Positions 52,036 through 62,511 are shown, numbered from the stretch's first letter. The stretch is DNA of 64,000 nucleotides from Lutibacter sp. A64 (GCF_022429565.1 NZ_CP092487.1:2126001-2190000); one strand, 5' to 3'. The notes: generated by a model from the sequence alone, not told the origin. A program made the numbers and translations.

Positions 52036-53337
52036 TTATTTTACTGGTTTTAAGGTAAATTTTAAAACAAAATAACCTATTAAACCAGAAACTAAAGAAC
52101 CAATTATAATTCCCATTTTTGCTGCAGCAACTACGCCTTCATCTACATAAGCTAGATTAGCAATAAATAAAGACATTGTAAATCCAAGACCTCCTAGTAT
52201 ACTGATACCAAATATTTGTTTAAAATTAACATTCTCTGGTAAATCTGCAATTTTTAGTTTTACACTAATAAAACTCATTAATAAAATACCTATGGTATTA
52301 CCAAACACTAAGGCTAAAGCAATATTATAAACCACATGTGCTGCATCTTCAATACCTGCAAAACTTATTACAACCCCTGCATTTGCCAATGCAAAAATTG
52401 GCATAATTAAGTATGAAACCCAACCGTGTAAATTATGCTCTAAGTGTTGTAAAGGAGAGTGTACTTTCTTAGAACAATTTTCTATAGAATCAATAGCATG
52501 TATTTGATCGTAAGATAGCAACTTACTCTCATCTACAGTTTTTTCTTTAAAAATTGACAATTGTTGTTTAACTGTTGTTAAATATTGAGATATATTAACT
52601 TTTCTATTAATTGGAATTGTAAATGCCATTAAAACTCCTGCAATAGTAGGGTGAATTCCAGACTTTAAAAACAAAATCCAAACCACACATCCTATTAAAA
52701 AATAAAAGTATTTAGAATATACTTCTTTATAACTTAAATAGGATAAACCAGCAATTAATAACATTGCATAACCAATTAAATCCCATTGAATATTTGCACT
52801 ATAAAAAACGGCAATTACCAATACTGCCCCAATATCATCTACAATTGCAAATGCTGTTAAAAATATTTTTAAACCAATTGGAACTCTTTTACCTAACAAC
52901 TTTAATATTCCTAAAGTAAAAGCAATATCTGTAGCCATTGGAACTCCCCAACCTTCAATTCCTATTTTACCTTGATTTAAGAAAACAAAAATTAATATAG
53001 GAAATGCCATTCCTCCAAAAGCAGCAAAAACAGGTAGTGCGGCTTTTCTTAATGTTGTAAGTTCTCCTGCTAAAATTTCACGTTTAACCTCTAAGCCAAT
53101 TACAAAAAAGAAAACTGCCATTAATCCATCATTAATCCATAATATTAATGACTTTGATAGATGAAAATCTGTATTTGCAAAACCGATTGTGAATTTTTTA
53201 AACCAAATTTCTTCATACAAATATCCAAAAGATGAATTTGCCCAAATTATAGCAAAAATTGAGGCTAAAAAGAGGATGATACTTGAAGCTGTTTCTAATT
53301 GAATAAATCTTTTTAACTGTGCGCTTAGGTACTTCAT
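52036..53337 (-). CDS. nhaA: Na+/H+ antiporter NhaA
   Basis: 433 residues, about 12 membrane helices. AFAIVDDIGAVLVIAVFY (about 160-175) contains the paired Asp that bind Na+. Also VFFFVIGLEVKREILAGEL, GWGVPMATDIAFTLGIL and SGIHPTIAGVLMAFTIP. A roughly 50-residue hydrophilic loop (about 245-295, with KVHSPLQHLEHNLHG) is within the family's range. It exports Na+ at alkaline pH. A TATATTTC near-match (53356-53363, minus strand) is the likely -7 box. Confidence 0.95.
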   Translation of the reverse strand: MKYLSAQLKRFIQLETASSIILFLASIFAIIWANSSFGYLYEEIWFKKFTIGFANTDFHLSKSLILWINDGLMAVFFFVIGLEVKREILAGELTTLRKAALPVFAAFGGMAFPILIFVFLNQGKIGIEGWGVPMATDIAFTLGILKLLGKRVPIGLKIFLTAFAIVDDIGAVLVIAVFYSANIQWDLIGYAMLLIAGLSYLSYKEVYSKYFYFLIGCVVWILFLKSGIHPTIAGVLMAFTIPINRKVNISQYLTTVKQQLSIFKEKTVDESKLLSYDQIHAIDSIENCSKKVHSPLQHLEHNLHGWVSYLIMPIFALANAGVVISFAGIEDAAHVVYNIALALVFGNTIGILLMSFISVKLKIADLPENVNFKQIFGISILGGLGFTMSLFIANLAYVDEGVVAAAKMGIIIGSLVSGLIGYFVLKFTLKPVK

Positions 53338-53769
53338 TTAACTATGTTTTTTCGGTTGAAATATACGATTTTTCCAAAACATATCCCATTAAATTAAAGT
53401 GAAGAATTCATAAAAAAATATTAAATTTTTAAAAAAAACTTAAAACAATTCAATTAAAACAAACAATATTTAGTTAAAATATTGAATTTAAAACAAAAAA
53501 TACTTTTGAAAAAAGAGCTTATTTTCTAAAAAAAAATGATTTATAATAGTTGATTTAAACAGCTTTAAAATACAGCTTTTCACCTATAAATGAACATATT
53601 AATCATATAAATATAATTTACTTAGTACACTAATTTTTACGATAATTTAATTACCAATAGAACTATTTTTAATATAAAATGCCATTTCACCGACAATAAA
53701 GGCTACAAAAAGCAAAAAGGCATTCAAGAATGAATACCTTTTAATTTTTAAAAAAAATTTAGTTATTGT
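53338..53769. other. 432-bp AT-rich gap between nhaA and hppA
   Basis: No ORF on either strand. It contains the nhaA promoter-like box near its left end, the inverted repeat CAATATTT/AAATATTG (53464-53484) and the hppA terminator (53715-53742). Nothing else recognised. Confidence 0.5.
53715..53742. terminator. terminator behind hppA
   Basis: AAAAGG-c-ATTC, loop AAGAAT, GAAT-a-CCTTTT, with T-rich sequence on both sides; 27 bp downstream of the hppA stop on the minus strand. Confidence 0.65.
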
Positions 53770-56196
53770 TTACATAACTTCTTTTACTTTTTCAACTTTT
53801 GTAATATTAACGTTTACTTGTCTACCTTCTAAATCTTTTAATTTAGATGTTATTTCTTCTTCTGTTCCTGTAAACTCTTCTTTAACCGTTATTATTTCAC
53901 CATTTTTTAAAGTATCTGTAACTACTACTGCATTCATAGTATTATCACTATTTACAGTTAGTGTAACTTCTACATCTTTAGACAGCTCTACTAAATCAGC
54001 TACAACTTCATTTGGAGTATTTTCATTAGCATATGCAGTTACTGCATCAGTATCTACAGCAATACTAGGCGCAATAACTAAAGCAACAACCGACATTAAT
54101 TTTAATAAAATATTTAAAGAAGGTCCTGAAGTATCTTTAAATGGATCACCTACAGTATCACCTACAACAGCAGCTTTATGAGCTTCAGTACCTTTTTTAC
54201 CTTGTTCTTCAATCATTTTTTTAGCATTATCCCACGCTCCACCAGCATTTGATTGAAAAATGGCCATTAAAACTCCTGACGTTGTAACACCTGCTAAAAG
54301 TCCTCCTAACATTTCTGCACCACCTACAAAGCCAACTAATACAGGAACTACCAACGCTAATAAACCAGGTAATACCATTTCTCTAATTGAAGCTTCTGTA
54401 GAAATCTCTACACATTTTTCATATTCAGCATACCCATCAGCTTCATCAAATATTCTTCTATCTTCTGGCGTTGCTTTAGACATATCTGTATCATATTTAC
54501 GCATAACTTCTAATGCAGCTTTTAACTGTGGAATATCTTTAAACTGACGACGCACCTCTTCAATCATAGACATTGCAGCACGCCCTACAGCTTTCATAGA
54601 TAATGCAGAAAAAACAAAAGGCAACATACCCCCTATTAATAAACCTGCCATAATATCTGGACGAGAAACGTCAATTGAAGTTATTTTTGCAGTTTTCATA
54701 AATGCAGCAAATAATGCCAACGCCGTTAAAGCTGCAGAAGCAATTGCAAATCCTTTTCCAATAGCTGCGGTAGTATTTCCAACTGCATCTAACTTATCGG
54801 TTCTTTCACGCACTTCTTTTGGAAGTTCAGACATTTCAGCAATACCACCAGCATTATCAGAAATTGGTCCATAAGCATCAACTGCTAATTGAATACCTGT
54901 ATTGGCTAACATACCAACAGCTGCAATTGCGATTCCATATAAACCAGCGAAATGGTGAGAAACTATAATGGCTGCTGCAATTAATAATATTGGTAGCATT
55001 GTAGACATCATACCAACACCTAAACCTGCAATAATATTTGTTGCAGAACCTGTTTCAGATTGTTTTACAATTGAAAGAACTGGCTTTGTACCTGTACCGG
55101 TATAATATTCGGTTACTTTACCAACAGCTAAACCTGCAGCTAAACCTGCTATAGTTGCCCAAAACACACCCATAGAAGTATAAGTAATTCCAGCATCTAC
55201 CCAAGAAGCTGGCAACATTTGTTGAATAATAAAATACGATGCTACTAACATTAAACCTGCAGAACCAAATTCTCCAATATTCAATGCAGTTTGAGGGTTT
55301 CCTCCATCTTTTACTCTCACAAAGAAAGTTCCAATAATAGACATTACAATACCAATAGCAGCTAATACTAAAGGTAAATATACAGCGCCTAAACCATTAA
55401 AAGAAGCTTGAAATTCTGGTAATGTAGCATAAATAGCTCCTAAAACCATTGTTCCAATAATTGAACCGACATAAGATTCGAATAAATCTGCTCCCATACC
55501 AGCAACATCACCTACATTATCACCAACGTTATCGGCAATAGTAGCAGGATTTAATGGATGATCTTCAGGAATTCCTGCTTCTACTTTACCTACTAAATCA
55601 GCTCCAACATCGGCTGCTTTTGTATAAATACCACCACCAACACGTGCAAATAAAGCAATTGAAGAAGCACCTAATGAAAACCCTGAAAGTATATTTAAAA
55701 CCATAGCAAGATTTTCTTGTCCAGGCCAAATTCCTTGATAAATTATAAACAATCCGCTTAAACCAAGTACTCCTAAACCAACAACACCTAACCCCATAAC
55801 AGCTCCACCTGCAAATGCAACTTCCAAAGCTTTTTCTAAAGATGTTGTTGCAGCCTGTGTTGTTCTAACATTTGCCTTTGTTGCTACTTTCATACCAATA
55901 AAACCAGCTAATGCAGAACAAATTGCTCCTATAATAAATGAAACAGCAACCATACCATGAGAACCAACATCGTAAGTTCCTTTTAAATACAATAAAATTG
56001 CTACAGCTATTACAAAAATAAATAGTATTTTATATTCTGCCTTTAAAAAAGACATTGCACCATCTGCAATATGTTTAGCAATTTTTAACATTTTCTCATT
56101 TCCTCCATCTTGTTTTGACACCCAAGCGTTTTTTAGTACTACAAATACAAGCGCTAAAACCCCAAAAAGAGGTAAAAATTTTACAATATATTCCAT
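53770..56196 (-). CDS. hppA: membrane-bound ion-pumping pyrophosphatase with C-terminal extension
   Basis: 808 residues, about 16 membrane helices. It hydrolyses PPi and pumps Na+ or H+. Motifs: [40 protein letters not shown] (Asp sites), [27 protein letters not shown] and [17 protein letters not shown]. Ala in GNTTAA marks the K+-dependent class. Glu in ADLFESYVG sits where Na+-pumping enzymes have it, but flavobacterial H+-pumping relatives also exist, so the ion is open. The last about 90 residues (after IAPSIA) are a hydrophilic beta-rich extension absent from the usual family core. Confidence 0.94.
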   Translation of the reverse strand: MEYIVKFLPLFGVLALVFVVLKNAWVSKQDGGNEKMLKIAKHIADGAMSFLKAEYKILFIFVIAVAILLYLKGTYDVGSHGMVAVSFIIGAICSALAGFIGMKVATKANVRTTQAATTSLEKALEVAFAGGAVMGLGVVGLGVLGLSGLFIIYQGIWPGQENLAMVLNILSGFSLGASSIALFARVGGGIYTKAADVGADLVGKVEAGIPEDHPLNPATIADNVGDNVGDVAGMGADLFESYVGSIIGTMVLGAIYATLPEFQASFNGLGAVYLPLVLAAIGIVMSIIGTFFVRVKDGGNPQTALNIGEFGSAGLMLVASYFIIQQMLPASWVDAGITYTSMGVFWATIAGLAAGLAVGKVTEYYTGTGTKPVLSIVKQSETGSATNIIAGLGVGMMSTMLPILLIAAAIIVSHHFAGLYGIAIAAVGMLANTGIQLAVDAYGPISDNAGGIAEMSELPKEVRERTDKLDAVGNTTAAIGKGFAIASAALTALALFAAFMKTAKITSIDVSRPDIMAGLLIGGMLPFVFSALSMKAVGRAAMSMIEEVRRQFKDIPQLKAALEVMRKYDTDMSKATPEDRRIFDEADGYAEYEKCVEISTEASIREMVLPGLLALVVPVLVGFVGGAEMLGGLLAGVTTSGVLMAIFQSNAGGAWDNAKKMIEEQGKKGTEAHKAAVVGDTVGDPFKDTSGPSLNILLKLMSVVALVIAPSIAVDTDAVTAYANENTPNEVVADLVELSKDVEVTLTVNSDNTMNAVVVTDTLKNGEIITVKEEFTGTEEEITSKLKDLEGRQVNVNITKVEKVKEVM

Positions 56197-56267
56197 TGTT
56201 TATTTAAATAATTTAATTAATAATTTTTTTAGTTGCACACAAAGTAGCAAAAAATATAACATTAAAA

Positions 56268-56291
56268 AAACCAGCTTTTTAAAACTGGTTT
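56268..56291 (-). terminator. terminator behind ppa
   Basis: AAACCAG and CTGGTTT enclose a 10-nt loop; on the minus strand the hairpin is followed by a run of seven T. It ends the ppa message before hppA. Confidence 0.75.
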
Positions 56292-56307
56292 GTAAATTAT
56301 ACTTTTA

Positions 56308-56841
56308 CTAAATTGTAAATGTTCTTTTTTTCTTGTGCTCACTATTATTGTATCTAGCGATACATTCATGATAGATTTTTACGGCTTCTTCGGCATTACC
56401 CCAGCCACCAACATCTACTTTCTTCTTTTCTAAATCTTTATAAACCTGAAAGAAGTGTTCAATTTCTTTCAATCTATGTGGATTTAAATCGTGTATATCT
56501 TTTCTATTATTCCAAATTGGATCTGAAACTGGCACACAAATTATTTTTTCATCTGGCCCTTTTTCATCAGTCATATGGAAAACTCCAATTGGTCTAACTT
56601 CCATTACAACCATAGGAAAGGTTGGTTCAGTACCTAATACTAAAACATCTAAAGGATCTTTGTCCAATGCTAATGATTCTGGAATAAACCCATAATCTCC
56701 TGGATACATCATAGATGAAAATAACATTCTATCGAACCTAATTTTGTTCAATGCAAAGTCGTATTCATATTTATTTCTACTTCCTTTTGGAATTTCAATT
56801 AACACATCAAATGTTAACGGTTTTTTAGATTTAGCAGTCAT
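56308..56841 (-). CDS. ppa: inorganic pyrophosphatase (soluble)
   Basis: 177 residues from the ATG giving MTAKSKKPLTFDVLIEIPKG; a reading from 56925 would overlap the preceding gene and adds a non-conserved leader. Family I PPase: SRNKYEYD, YPGDYGFIPESLALDKDPLD (metal-binding Asp residues), DEKIICVPVSDP. It hydrolyses PPi in the cytoplasm; the next gene encodes the membrane PPase that uses the same substrate for ion pumping. Confidence 0.95.
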   Translation of the reverse strand: MTAKSKKPLTFDVLIEIPKGSRNKYEYDFALNKIRFDRMLFSSMMYPGDYGFIPESLALDKDPLDVLVLGTEPTFPMVVMEVRPIGVFHMTDEKGPDEKIICVPVSDPIWNNRKDIHDLNPHRLKEIEHFFQVYKDLEKKKVDVGGWGNAEEAVKIYHECIARYNNSEHKKKRTFTI

Positions 56842-56908
56842 TTTATATTTTATTTTCGGCAAAAGTACAAAAATGATACTTTTACATAGGCATTTTTTAA
56901 CATGATTT

Positions 56909-59404
56909 TTAAAAATGAAACCCAAAAGCTCCTTTTATGGCAAATTTATTAGCATTTGGAACGTCTAAATAATTACCTCTCCAACTAAAATCTATTCTAA
57001 ATACTTTAAAAATATTACCTATTCCAACACTATACTCGTAGTAACCTTTTGTGGGTGCTACATAATTTATGTTTGAAGCATTTAGAGCTATATTTTTATC
57101 TGATATTTCTCCCCAAACACCTTTAACACCAACAATTTCTCTTAAATTTAATTTTCTTAATAGCGGAATTCTAGATAAAAAACGCCCATTAAAACTATGT
57201 TCAATATGAAGTGAAGCGTATGTATCTGTTACAAATTCGTAATAATCTAATAAAGCATAGGTATTTTCAATTGTAAAATAAGATTGATTTCCAGGAACTA
57301 CATTTAACAACCCTAACGGAACTTCTCCAAATGTTTTACCTACTTCAAAAGTGGTAAACATTCTTCCAAAACCACCAATTAAAATTGGCTGACGGTAATA
57401 AAATTGTAATTTATGATAATCAAAATCACTATTAAAAACTCCTTTTATTCCTTGTGAATAATTTAAAAATAATGTAGAATACGTATCTGAAACTTCATTT
57501 CTTTCTACACCATAACCAATTGTTTTTCTATTTGGTGTATATCTTATTGAAAAATCTATTTCAGATTGGATAATATCAGATTTTTTTAAATCATTTTGTT
57601 TATCTACCCAATAATCTAGATTAAATGTTTCTGGAGAAGCAGTAACTAAGGTTCTATAAGATGCTCCAATTCTAAATAACAAATTCTTTTTTGGCTCTAT
57701 AGACATAAAAACATTTGATAAATTTATAGATGTTAATTTACTATTATCTCCGCTTGCAAAAAATGACGATGAAGCAAAACTTCGTCCTAAAACATCATTT
57801 GTTGTCGTTAAACTTACACCTATTTGCTCTACATCTCTCCTGTTTCCACCACCAATAATAAATCTACTTTTCGGGTTTACCATCCACTTACCAGACATGC
57901 CGTATTTGAATTTATCATCATCAAAACCATAAGCGGTATACCCTTGCAAACGCCAAGGTTCGTTTCCACCTAAATACGTTCTTCCACCAACACGCAAACG
58001 TAACCCTTCAACATCATTTTTACCAAAAGTTGAATAGATAGACCCATAATCGAAATTATTAAACTCTATATATCCAGAACCTAATATTGAAACGGCATTA
58101 TACATTTTCTTAAACTTTGGAACCGTTGTCAGCGTATCTAACATTTTATAAATTCCAAGCTCATTATCGTTTAATTTTTCTTGCCTATTAACACTCCAGT
58201 AGGCATCTTCTTTATTATAAATTTTTTGATCGTATACATTAACCTCTTCATTATAGAAACTTGCATCTTTAGGCTGATCGAATTTATAGTCTTTATACAT
58301 AGTGGTTCTTCTACCATAAACTCCTTTAGATTTGTCTTTTTTATTTAAACTAAAATCAGACAACATATAATCTCTTTTTAATAAAAAAACAGAATCATTT
58401 AACACGTCAAATTCTTGTTCTATATAAATATCTTTAACCCAGTTAATATTGGCACTTCTGGTTGCCTGCATATTAATTTCTTTAATTGCAAAGGTGGTAT
58501 CGTTAACCCAAAAATCTCCTTTAAAAGTTAATTCACTTTTTCTTCTCGGATAATACAGAATATTATAACACCATTTATTATCTACATAAGCACTATCTGC
58601 CAATATATAATTATAAGTTGAAATTCCTGCCGCCTTAGAAATTGGGCTTACAAAGCTTTTATCAAAAATTTTAATATAACTATCATATACATTATAATCT
58701 ACATACAAATCTTTGATAAATGCAATTACATTTTGATTCGAGTTAAAACCCGAATTTTTATTAGCAACTAAATCTTCACGAAATTTTTCACCGTTTTTAT
58801 TCTTTCCATAAGAATTATAAACAGATTCGTTAATAAAAATTGGCAAAAATGCTTTTCCTGTTATGTTTGAAGTATCAATATTTTTAAAAATAAATTCCAT
58901 TCCTTTAAACAGTTTCTTTTCCATAAAAGCACTGTCCACATTATTCATATCAAACTCTAGTTTCTCATACTTTTCATATTGATACTGATCAAATAAGTAA
59001 ATTCCATTTTTACGTTCTTTTGCCCAAACTTTTTTTAGAATTTCAATAGCGGGATTTCCTTTTTTCTTAACGTTTCCGGTATAAATAAAAACTTCATCTA
59101 ATTGAGCGGCAGCTTCTTTTAAAACTATTGTTAAATTAAAATCTCTACTTTTTATAGGAATTATTTTTGTTTCATACCCTAAAAACGATACTTCTATTCC
59201 TGTATATGTAATGTTTGATTCTAAGTAAAACTTACCATTCTCATCTGAAACCGTTCCTACATTAGAATCTACAAACATAATATTTGCAAACGGAATTGAT
59301 TCGTTTTGCTCATCTACAACCACACCGCTAACTTTAACTTGAGCAAAACTCATTGAAAAAATAAACAAAAAAAGGATGTATATAACTTTAAAAATTCTCT
59401 TCAT
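56909..59404 (-). CDS. DUF5686 / carboxypeptidase-regulatory-like outer-membrane protein
   Basis: 831 residues. Signal peptide (FIFSMSFAQ), then a CarboxypepD_reg-like beta domain (VKVSGVVVDEQNESIPFANI to about 110), followed by the DUF5686 region of unknown function (KVWAKERKNGIYLFDQYQYE, NPKSRFIIGGGNRRDVEQIG) and a C-terminal barrel ending KGAFGFHF. This architecture is widespread in Bacteroidota and likely an outer-membrane protein; the function is unknown. Confidence 0.82.
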   Translation of the reverse strand: MKRIFKVIYILFLFIFSMSFAQVKVSGVVVDEQNESIPFANIMFVDSNVGTVSDENGKFYLESNITYTGIEVSFLGYETKIIPIKSRDFNLTIVLKEAAAQLDEVFIYTGNVKKKGNPAIEILKKVWAKERKNGIYLFDQYQYEKYEKLEFDMNNVDSAFMEKKLFKGMEFIFKNIDTSNITGKAFLPIFINESVYNSYGKNKNGEKFREDLVANKNSGFNSNQNVIAFIKDLYVDYNVYDSYIKIFDKSFVSPISKAAGISTYNYILADSAYVDNKWCYNILYYPRRKSELTFKGDFWVNDTTFAIKEINMQATRSANINWVKDIYIEQEFDVLNDSVFLLKRDYMLSDFSLNKKDKSKGVYGRRTTMYKDYKFDQPKDASFYNEEVNVYDQKIYNKEDAYWSVNRQEKLNDNELGIYKMLDTLTTVPKFKKMYNAVSILGSGYIEFNNFDYGSIYSTFGKNDVEGLRLRVGGRTYLGGNEPWRLQGYTAYGFDDDKFKYGMSGKWMVNPKSRFIIGGGNRRDVEQIGVSLTTTNDVLGRSFASSSFFASGDNSKLTSINLSNVFMSIEPKKNLLFRIGASYRTLVTASPETFNLDYWVDKQNDLKKSDIIQSEIDFSIRYTPNRKTIGYGVERNEVSDTYSTLFLNYSQGIKGVFNSDFDYHKLQFYYRQPILIGGFGRMFTTFEVGKTFGEVPLGLLNVVPGNQSYFTIENTYALLDYYEFVTDTYASLHIEHSFNGRFLSRIPLLRKLNLREIVGVKGVWGEISDKNIALNASNINYVAPTKGYYEYSVGIGNIFKVFRIDFSWRGNYLDVPNANKFAIKGAFGFHF

Positions 59405-59479
59405 TTTAATACCTATTGTATTTTAGGGTCAAATTAGTCTATTGTTTAAATGGGTTAAAATAGACGTTTGAAATAAAAA

Positions 59480-59506
59480 ATCCTTTCAAGTAACACTTGA
59501 AAGGAT
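59480..59506 (-). terminator. terminator behind pdhB
   Basis: ATCCTTTCAAGT and ACTTGAAAGGAT form a perfect 12-bp stem with a 3-nt loop; the minus strand continues with TTTTTTA. It lies 23 bp downstream of the pdhB stop. Confidence 0.85.
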
Positions 59507-59529
59507 TTAATAACGCAAATAATACGTCT

Positions 59530-60510
59530 TTATTTTATATACATAACGTCTTTTACAGCTTTAACAACATCGTTAAAGTTTGGCAACCATTCTTCCATTA
59601 AAACTGGAGAATATGCTGCAGGTGTATCTGCTGTAGTAATTCTTCTAATTGGCGCATCTAAGTGATCAAACACATTTTCTTGTACTTGAAAAGTAATTTC
59701 TGATGAAACACTAGCAAAAGGCCAAGCTTCTTCTAAAATAACCAATCTATTAGTTTTTTTAACTGAAGTAAAAATAGCTTCAAAATCCATTGGTCTAACA
59801 GTACGCATATCTATAATCTCGCAAGAAACACCTTCTTTTTCAAGAACATCTGCTGCTTTATAAGCTTCTTTAATAATTTTACCGAAAGAAACAATTGTTA
59901 CATCTGTACCTTCTCTTTTAATATCTGCAACACCAATTGGTATAATATATTCTCCTTCAGGAATTTCCATTTTATCACCATACATCTGTTCAGACTCCAT
60001 AAAAATTACTGGATCATCATCTCTAATTGCTGCTTTTAATAAACCTTTTGCATCATAAGGATTTGATGGTACAACAACTTTTAAACCAGGAGTATTAGCA
60101 AACCAATTTTCAAATGCTTGAGAGTGTGTTGCACCTAATTGCCCTGCAGAACCTGTTGGTCCTCTAAAAACAATTGGACAATTTAACTGTCCACCAGACA
60201 TTTGTCTAATTTTAGCAGCATTATTAATAATTTGGTCGATACCAACCAAAGAAAAATTAAAGGTCATAAACTCTACAATTGGCCTATTCCCATTCATTGC
60301 TGAACCAACAGCAATACCTGTAAAACCTAATTCTGCAATTGGAGAATCAATAACTCTTTTTGCTCCAAATTCATCTAACATTCCTTTAGACGCTTTGTAT
60401 GCACCATTATATTCAGCAACTTCTTCACCTATTAAAAAAATAGATTCATCGCGACGCATTTCTTCACTCATTGCCTCGCAAATAGCTTCTCTAAATTGTA
60501 TTGTCTTCAT
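59530..60510 (-). CDS. pdhB: pyruvate dehydrogenase E1 component, beta subunit
   Basis: 326 residues from the ATG giving MKTIQFREAICEAMSEEMRR; a TTG reading eight codons longer is less likely. With PdhA (not in the window) it forms the thiamine-diphosphate E1 of the pyruvate dehydrogenase complex. Motifs: LIGEEVAEYNGAYKASKGML (Glu for TPP), MTFNFSLVGIDQIINNAAKI, RGPTGSAGQLGATHSQAFEN, and C-terminal EEAWPFASVSSEI. Divergent from etfB. Confidence 0.94.
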   Translation of the reverse strand: MKTIQFREAICEAMSEEMRRDESIFLIGEEVAEYNGAYKASKGMLDEFGAKRVIDSPIAELGFTGIAVGSAMNGNRPIVEFMTFNFSLVGIDQIINNAAKIRQMSGGQLNCPIVFRGPTGSAGQLGATHSQAFENWFANTPGLKVVVPSNPYDAKGLLKAAIRDDDPVIFMESEQMYGDKMEIPEGEYIIPIGVADIKREGTDVTIVSFGKIIKEAYKAADVLEKEGVSCEIIDMRTVRPMDFEAIFTSVKKTNRLVILEEAWPFASVSSEITFQVQENVFDHLDAPIRRITTADTPAAYSPVLMEEWLPNFNDVVKAVKDVMYIK

Positions 60511-60631
60511 TATATTTTTTTTATGGAATTGCAAAAGTAAGCATTTCTAATTTTACTATCAAAAAAATAATACTTAATAAAATTTTATTATGCACGCATA
60601 GCATTTTTGAAAAAAAGTAGTATATTCGTAA

Positions 60632-60659
60632 AAAAATAACATTAAAAATCGTTATTTTT
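60632..60659 (+). promoter_or_regulatory. inverted repeat in the etfB leader
   Basis: AAAAATAAC and GTTATTTTT form a 9-bp perfect stem with a 10-nt loop, 27 bp before the etfB start. A TATATTCG near-match to the -7 box lies just upstream (60621-60628). Possibly an operator or leader hairpin. Confidence 0.35.
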
Positions 60660-60686
60660 ATATAAAAAAATCAAATAAATAACAAA

Positions 60687-61433
60687 ATGAAAATATTAGT
60701 TTGTATAAGTAACGTTCCAGATACTACTTCAAAAATAAATTTTGTCGAAAATGATACAAAATTTGATAGTAATGGCGTACAATATGTTATTAATCCGTAT
60801 GACGAATTTGCTTTAACCCGCGCTATGTGGTTTAAAGAAAAACAAGGTGCAAGTGTTACCGTAATATCTGTTGGAGACGCCTCTATAGAACCTACTTTAC
60901 GTAAAGCTTTAGCTATTGGAGCAGATAATGCTATTAGAATTAATACACCTGCTACCGATGGGTTTACTGTAGCAAAAGAATTAGCTGAAGTAATTAAAAA
61001 CGACACTTACAATCTAATATTAGCCGGAAAAGAATCTATCGATTATAATGGAGGAATGGTTCCTGGAATGATAGCTGGATTGCTAGATTACAATTTTGTA
61101 AACGCTTGTGTTAGCTTAGAAATTGAAGGCGAAAAAGCAACAATTGCAAGAGAAATAGATGGTGGAAAAGAAGTTTTAACGTGTAATTTACCTTTAGTAA
61201 TTGCTGGACAAAAAGGTCTTGTTGAAGAAAAAGACTTACGTATTCCAAATATGCGTGGTATTATGATGGCTCGTAAAAAACCTTTAACCATAATAGAACC
61301 AACAACAAATGATACTGCAACCGCTACAACCTCATTTGAAAAACCAACAGCAAAATCTGCTTGCAAATTAGTAGATGCCGATAATGTAGATGAGTTAATT
61401 AACTTGTTACACAACGAAGCAAAAGTAATATAA
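60687..61433 (+). CDS. etfB: electron transfer flavoprotein, beta subunit
   Basis: 248 residues. EtfB begins MKILVCISNVPDTTSKI and has NPYDEFALTRAMWFKEKQGA, ESIDYNGGMVPGMIAGLLDY and the signature VIAGQKGLVEEKDLRIPNMR. It binds AMP and, with EtfA, shuttles electrons from acyl-CoA dehydrogenases to the respiratory chain. etfA follows 88 bp later, separated by a short tandem repeat. Confidence 0.95.
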   Translation: MKILVCISNVPDTTSKINFVENDTKFDSNGVQYVINPYDEFALTRAMWFKEKQGASVTVISVGDASIEPTLRKALAIGADNAIRINTPATDGFTVAKELAEVIKNDTYNLILAGKESIDYNGGMVPGMIAGLLDYNFVNACVSLEIEGEKATIAREIDGGKEVLTCNLPLVIAGQKGLVEEKDLRIPNMRGIMMARKKPLTIIEPTTNDTATATTSFEKPTAKSACKLVDADNVDELINLLHNEAKVI

Positions 61434-61475
61434 TTAATTTCTGTTAAATTGTGTATTTGTTATATTGTGTAAAAA

Positions 61476-61507
61476 CAGTTAAACAGTTAAACAGTTAAAC
61501 GATTAAA
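61476..61507 (+). repeat. tandem octamer repeat between etfB and etfA
   Basis: CAGTTAAA three times in a row followed by CGATTAAA, ending 14 bp before the etfA start. Slippage-prone microsatellite; it may space the ribosome site from a processing point. Confidence 0.6.
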
Positions 61508-61521
61508 CAAAATAAAAATAT

Positions 61522-62484
61522 ATGTCAGTTTTAGTTTTAGCCGAATCATCTAACGGAAAATTTAAAAAATCATCGTTTGAAGTTACTTCTTATGGAAAAA
61601 AAGTTGCTGAACAATTAAATACCAATTTAGTTGTTTTAACAGTAAATACTACTGATAACGAAACACTCTATAAATATGGTGCCGAAAAAGTATTAAATGT
61701 TTCTAATGAAGCTTTAACTACTTTTAATGCCAAAACAATAGCAAACATAGTTAAACAAGCTGTAGAAAAAGAAAATGTTGAAGTTGTAATTTTAGATTCA
61801 AATGCTAATGCACTCTACGCAGCCCCTTTGATAGCTGTTAACATAAATGCAGGATATGCAAGCAACACAGTAGCTCTACCAAGTTCAACAACACCTTTTA
61901 TAGTAAAACGCAAAGCCTTTTCTAATAAAGCTTTTAATAATTGTGAAATTTCAACAGCTATAAAAGTAATATCATTAGCTAAAAACTCTTATGGAATTTT
62001 TGAAAATGAAGTTTCAGGCACAACCGAAAGTTTTACACCAGAACTTACAAGCAGCAATTTAACTTCAGAATCTATAGAACAAACAACAGGTAAAGTAACA
62101 ATTGCCGATGCAGATATTGTAGTTTCAGGCGGACGTGGATTAAAAGGACCTGAAAATTGGGGAATGATTGAAGAATTAGCTTCAGTTTTAAATGCTGCAA
62201 CAGCTTGTTCTAAACCAGTTTCAGACTTAGGATGGAGACCACATAGCGAACATGTTGGACAAACCGGAAAACCAGTAGCTTCAAATTTATATATTGCTAT
62301 TGGTATTTCTGGAGCAATTCAACATTTAGCAGGTATTAACTCATCTAAAGTAAAAGTAGTTATAAATACCGATGCCGAAGCACCCTTTTTTAAGGCCGCA
62401 GATTACGGTATTATAGGAGATGCTTTTGAAGTAGTTCCTAAATTAATTGAAAAGTTAAAAAAATTTAAAGCAAATAACGCATAA
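61522..62484 (+). CDS. etfA: electron transfer flavoprotein, alpha subunit
   Basis: 320 residues. N-terminal part partners EtfB; the C-terminal FAD domain shows VVSGGRGLKGPENWGMIEEL, SRPVSD-like SKPVSDLGWRPHSEHVGQTG and LYIAIGISGAIQHLAGINSS, followed by NTDAEAPFFKAADYGI. It carries the FAD of the ETF dimer. End of the etfBA transcript, followed by a terminator. Confidence 0.95.
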   Translation: MSVLVLAESSNGKFKKSSFEVTSYGKKVAEQLNTNLVVLTVNTTDNETLYKYGAEKVLNVSNEALTTFNAKTIANIVKQAVEKENVEVVILDSNANALYAAPLIAVNINAGYASNTVALPSSTTPFIVKRKAFSNKAFNNCEISTAIKVISLAKNSYGIFENEVSGTTESFTPELTSSNLTSESIEQTTGKVTIADADIVVSGGRGLKGPENWGMIEELASVLNAATACSKPVSDLGWRPHSEHVGQTGKPVASNLYIAIGISGAIQHLAGINSSKVKVVINTDAEAPFFKAADYGIIGDAFEVVPKLIEKLKKFKANNA

Positions 62485-62511
62485 TTTTATTAAATTGTGC
62501 CTCTTAACAAG

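Noticed and set aside
53338-53769. Hidden gene in the nhaA-hppA gap
   Set aside because: No frame of useful length with a plausible start; very AT-rich with only a promoter-like box, an inverted repeat and a terminator.
56842-56925. N-terminal extension of ppa
   Set aside because: It overlaps the DUF5686 gene, is not conserved in family I PPases, and the ATG at 56841 gives the normal start.
61476-61507. Possible CRISPR-like array
   Set aside because: Contiguous octamers with no spacers and no cas genes nearby.
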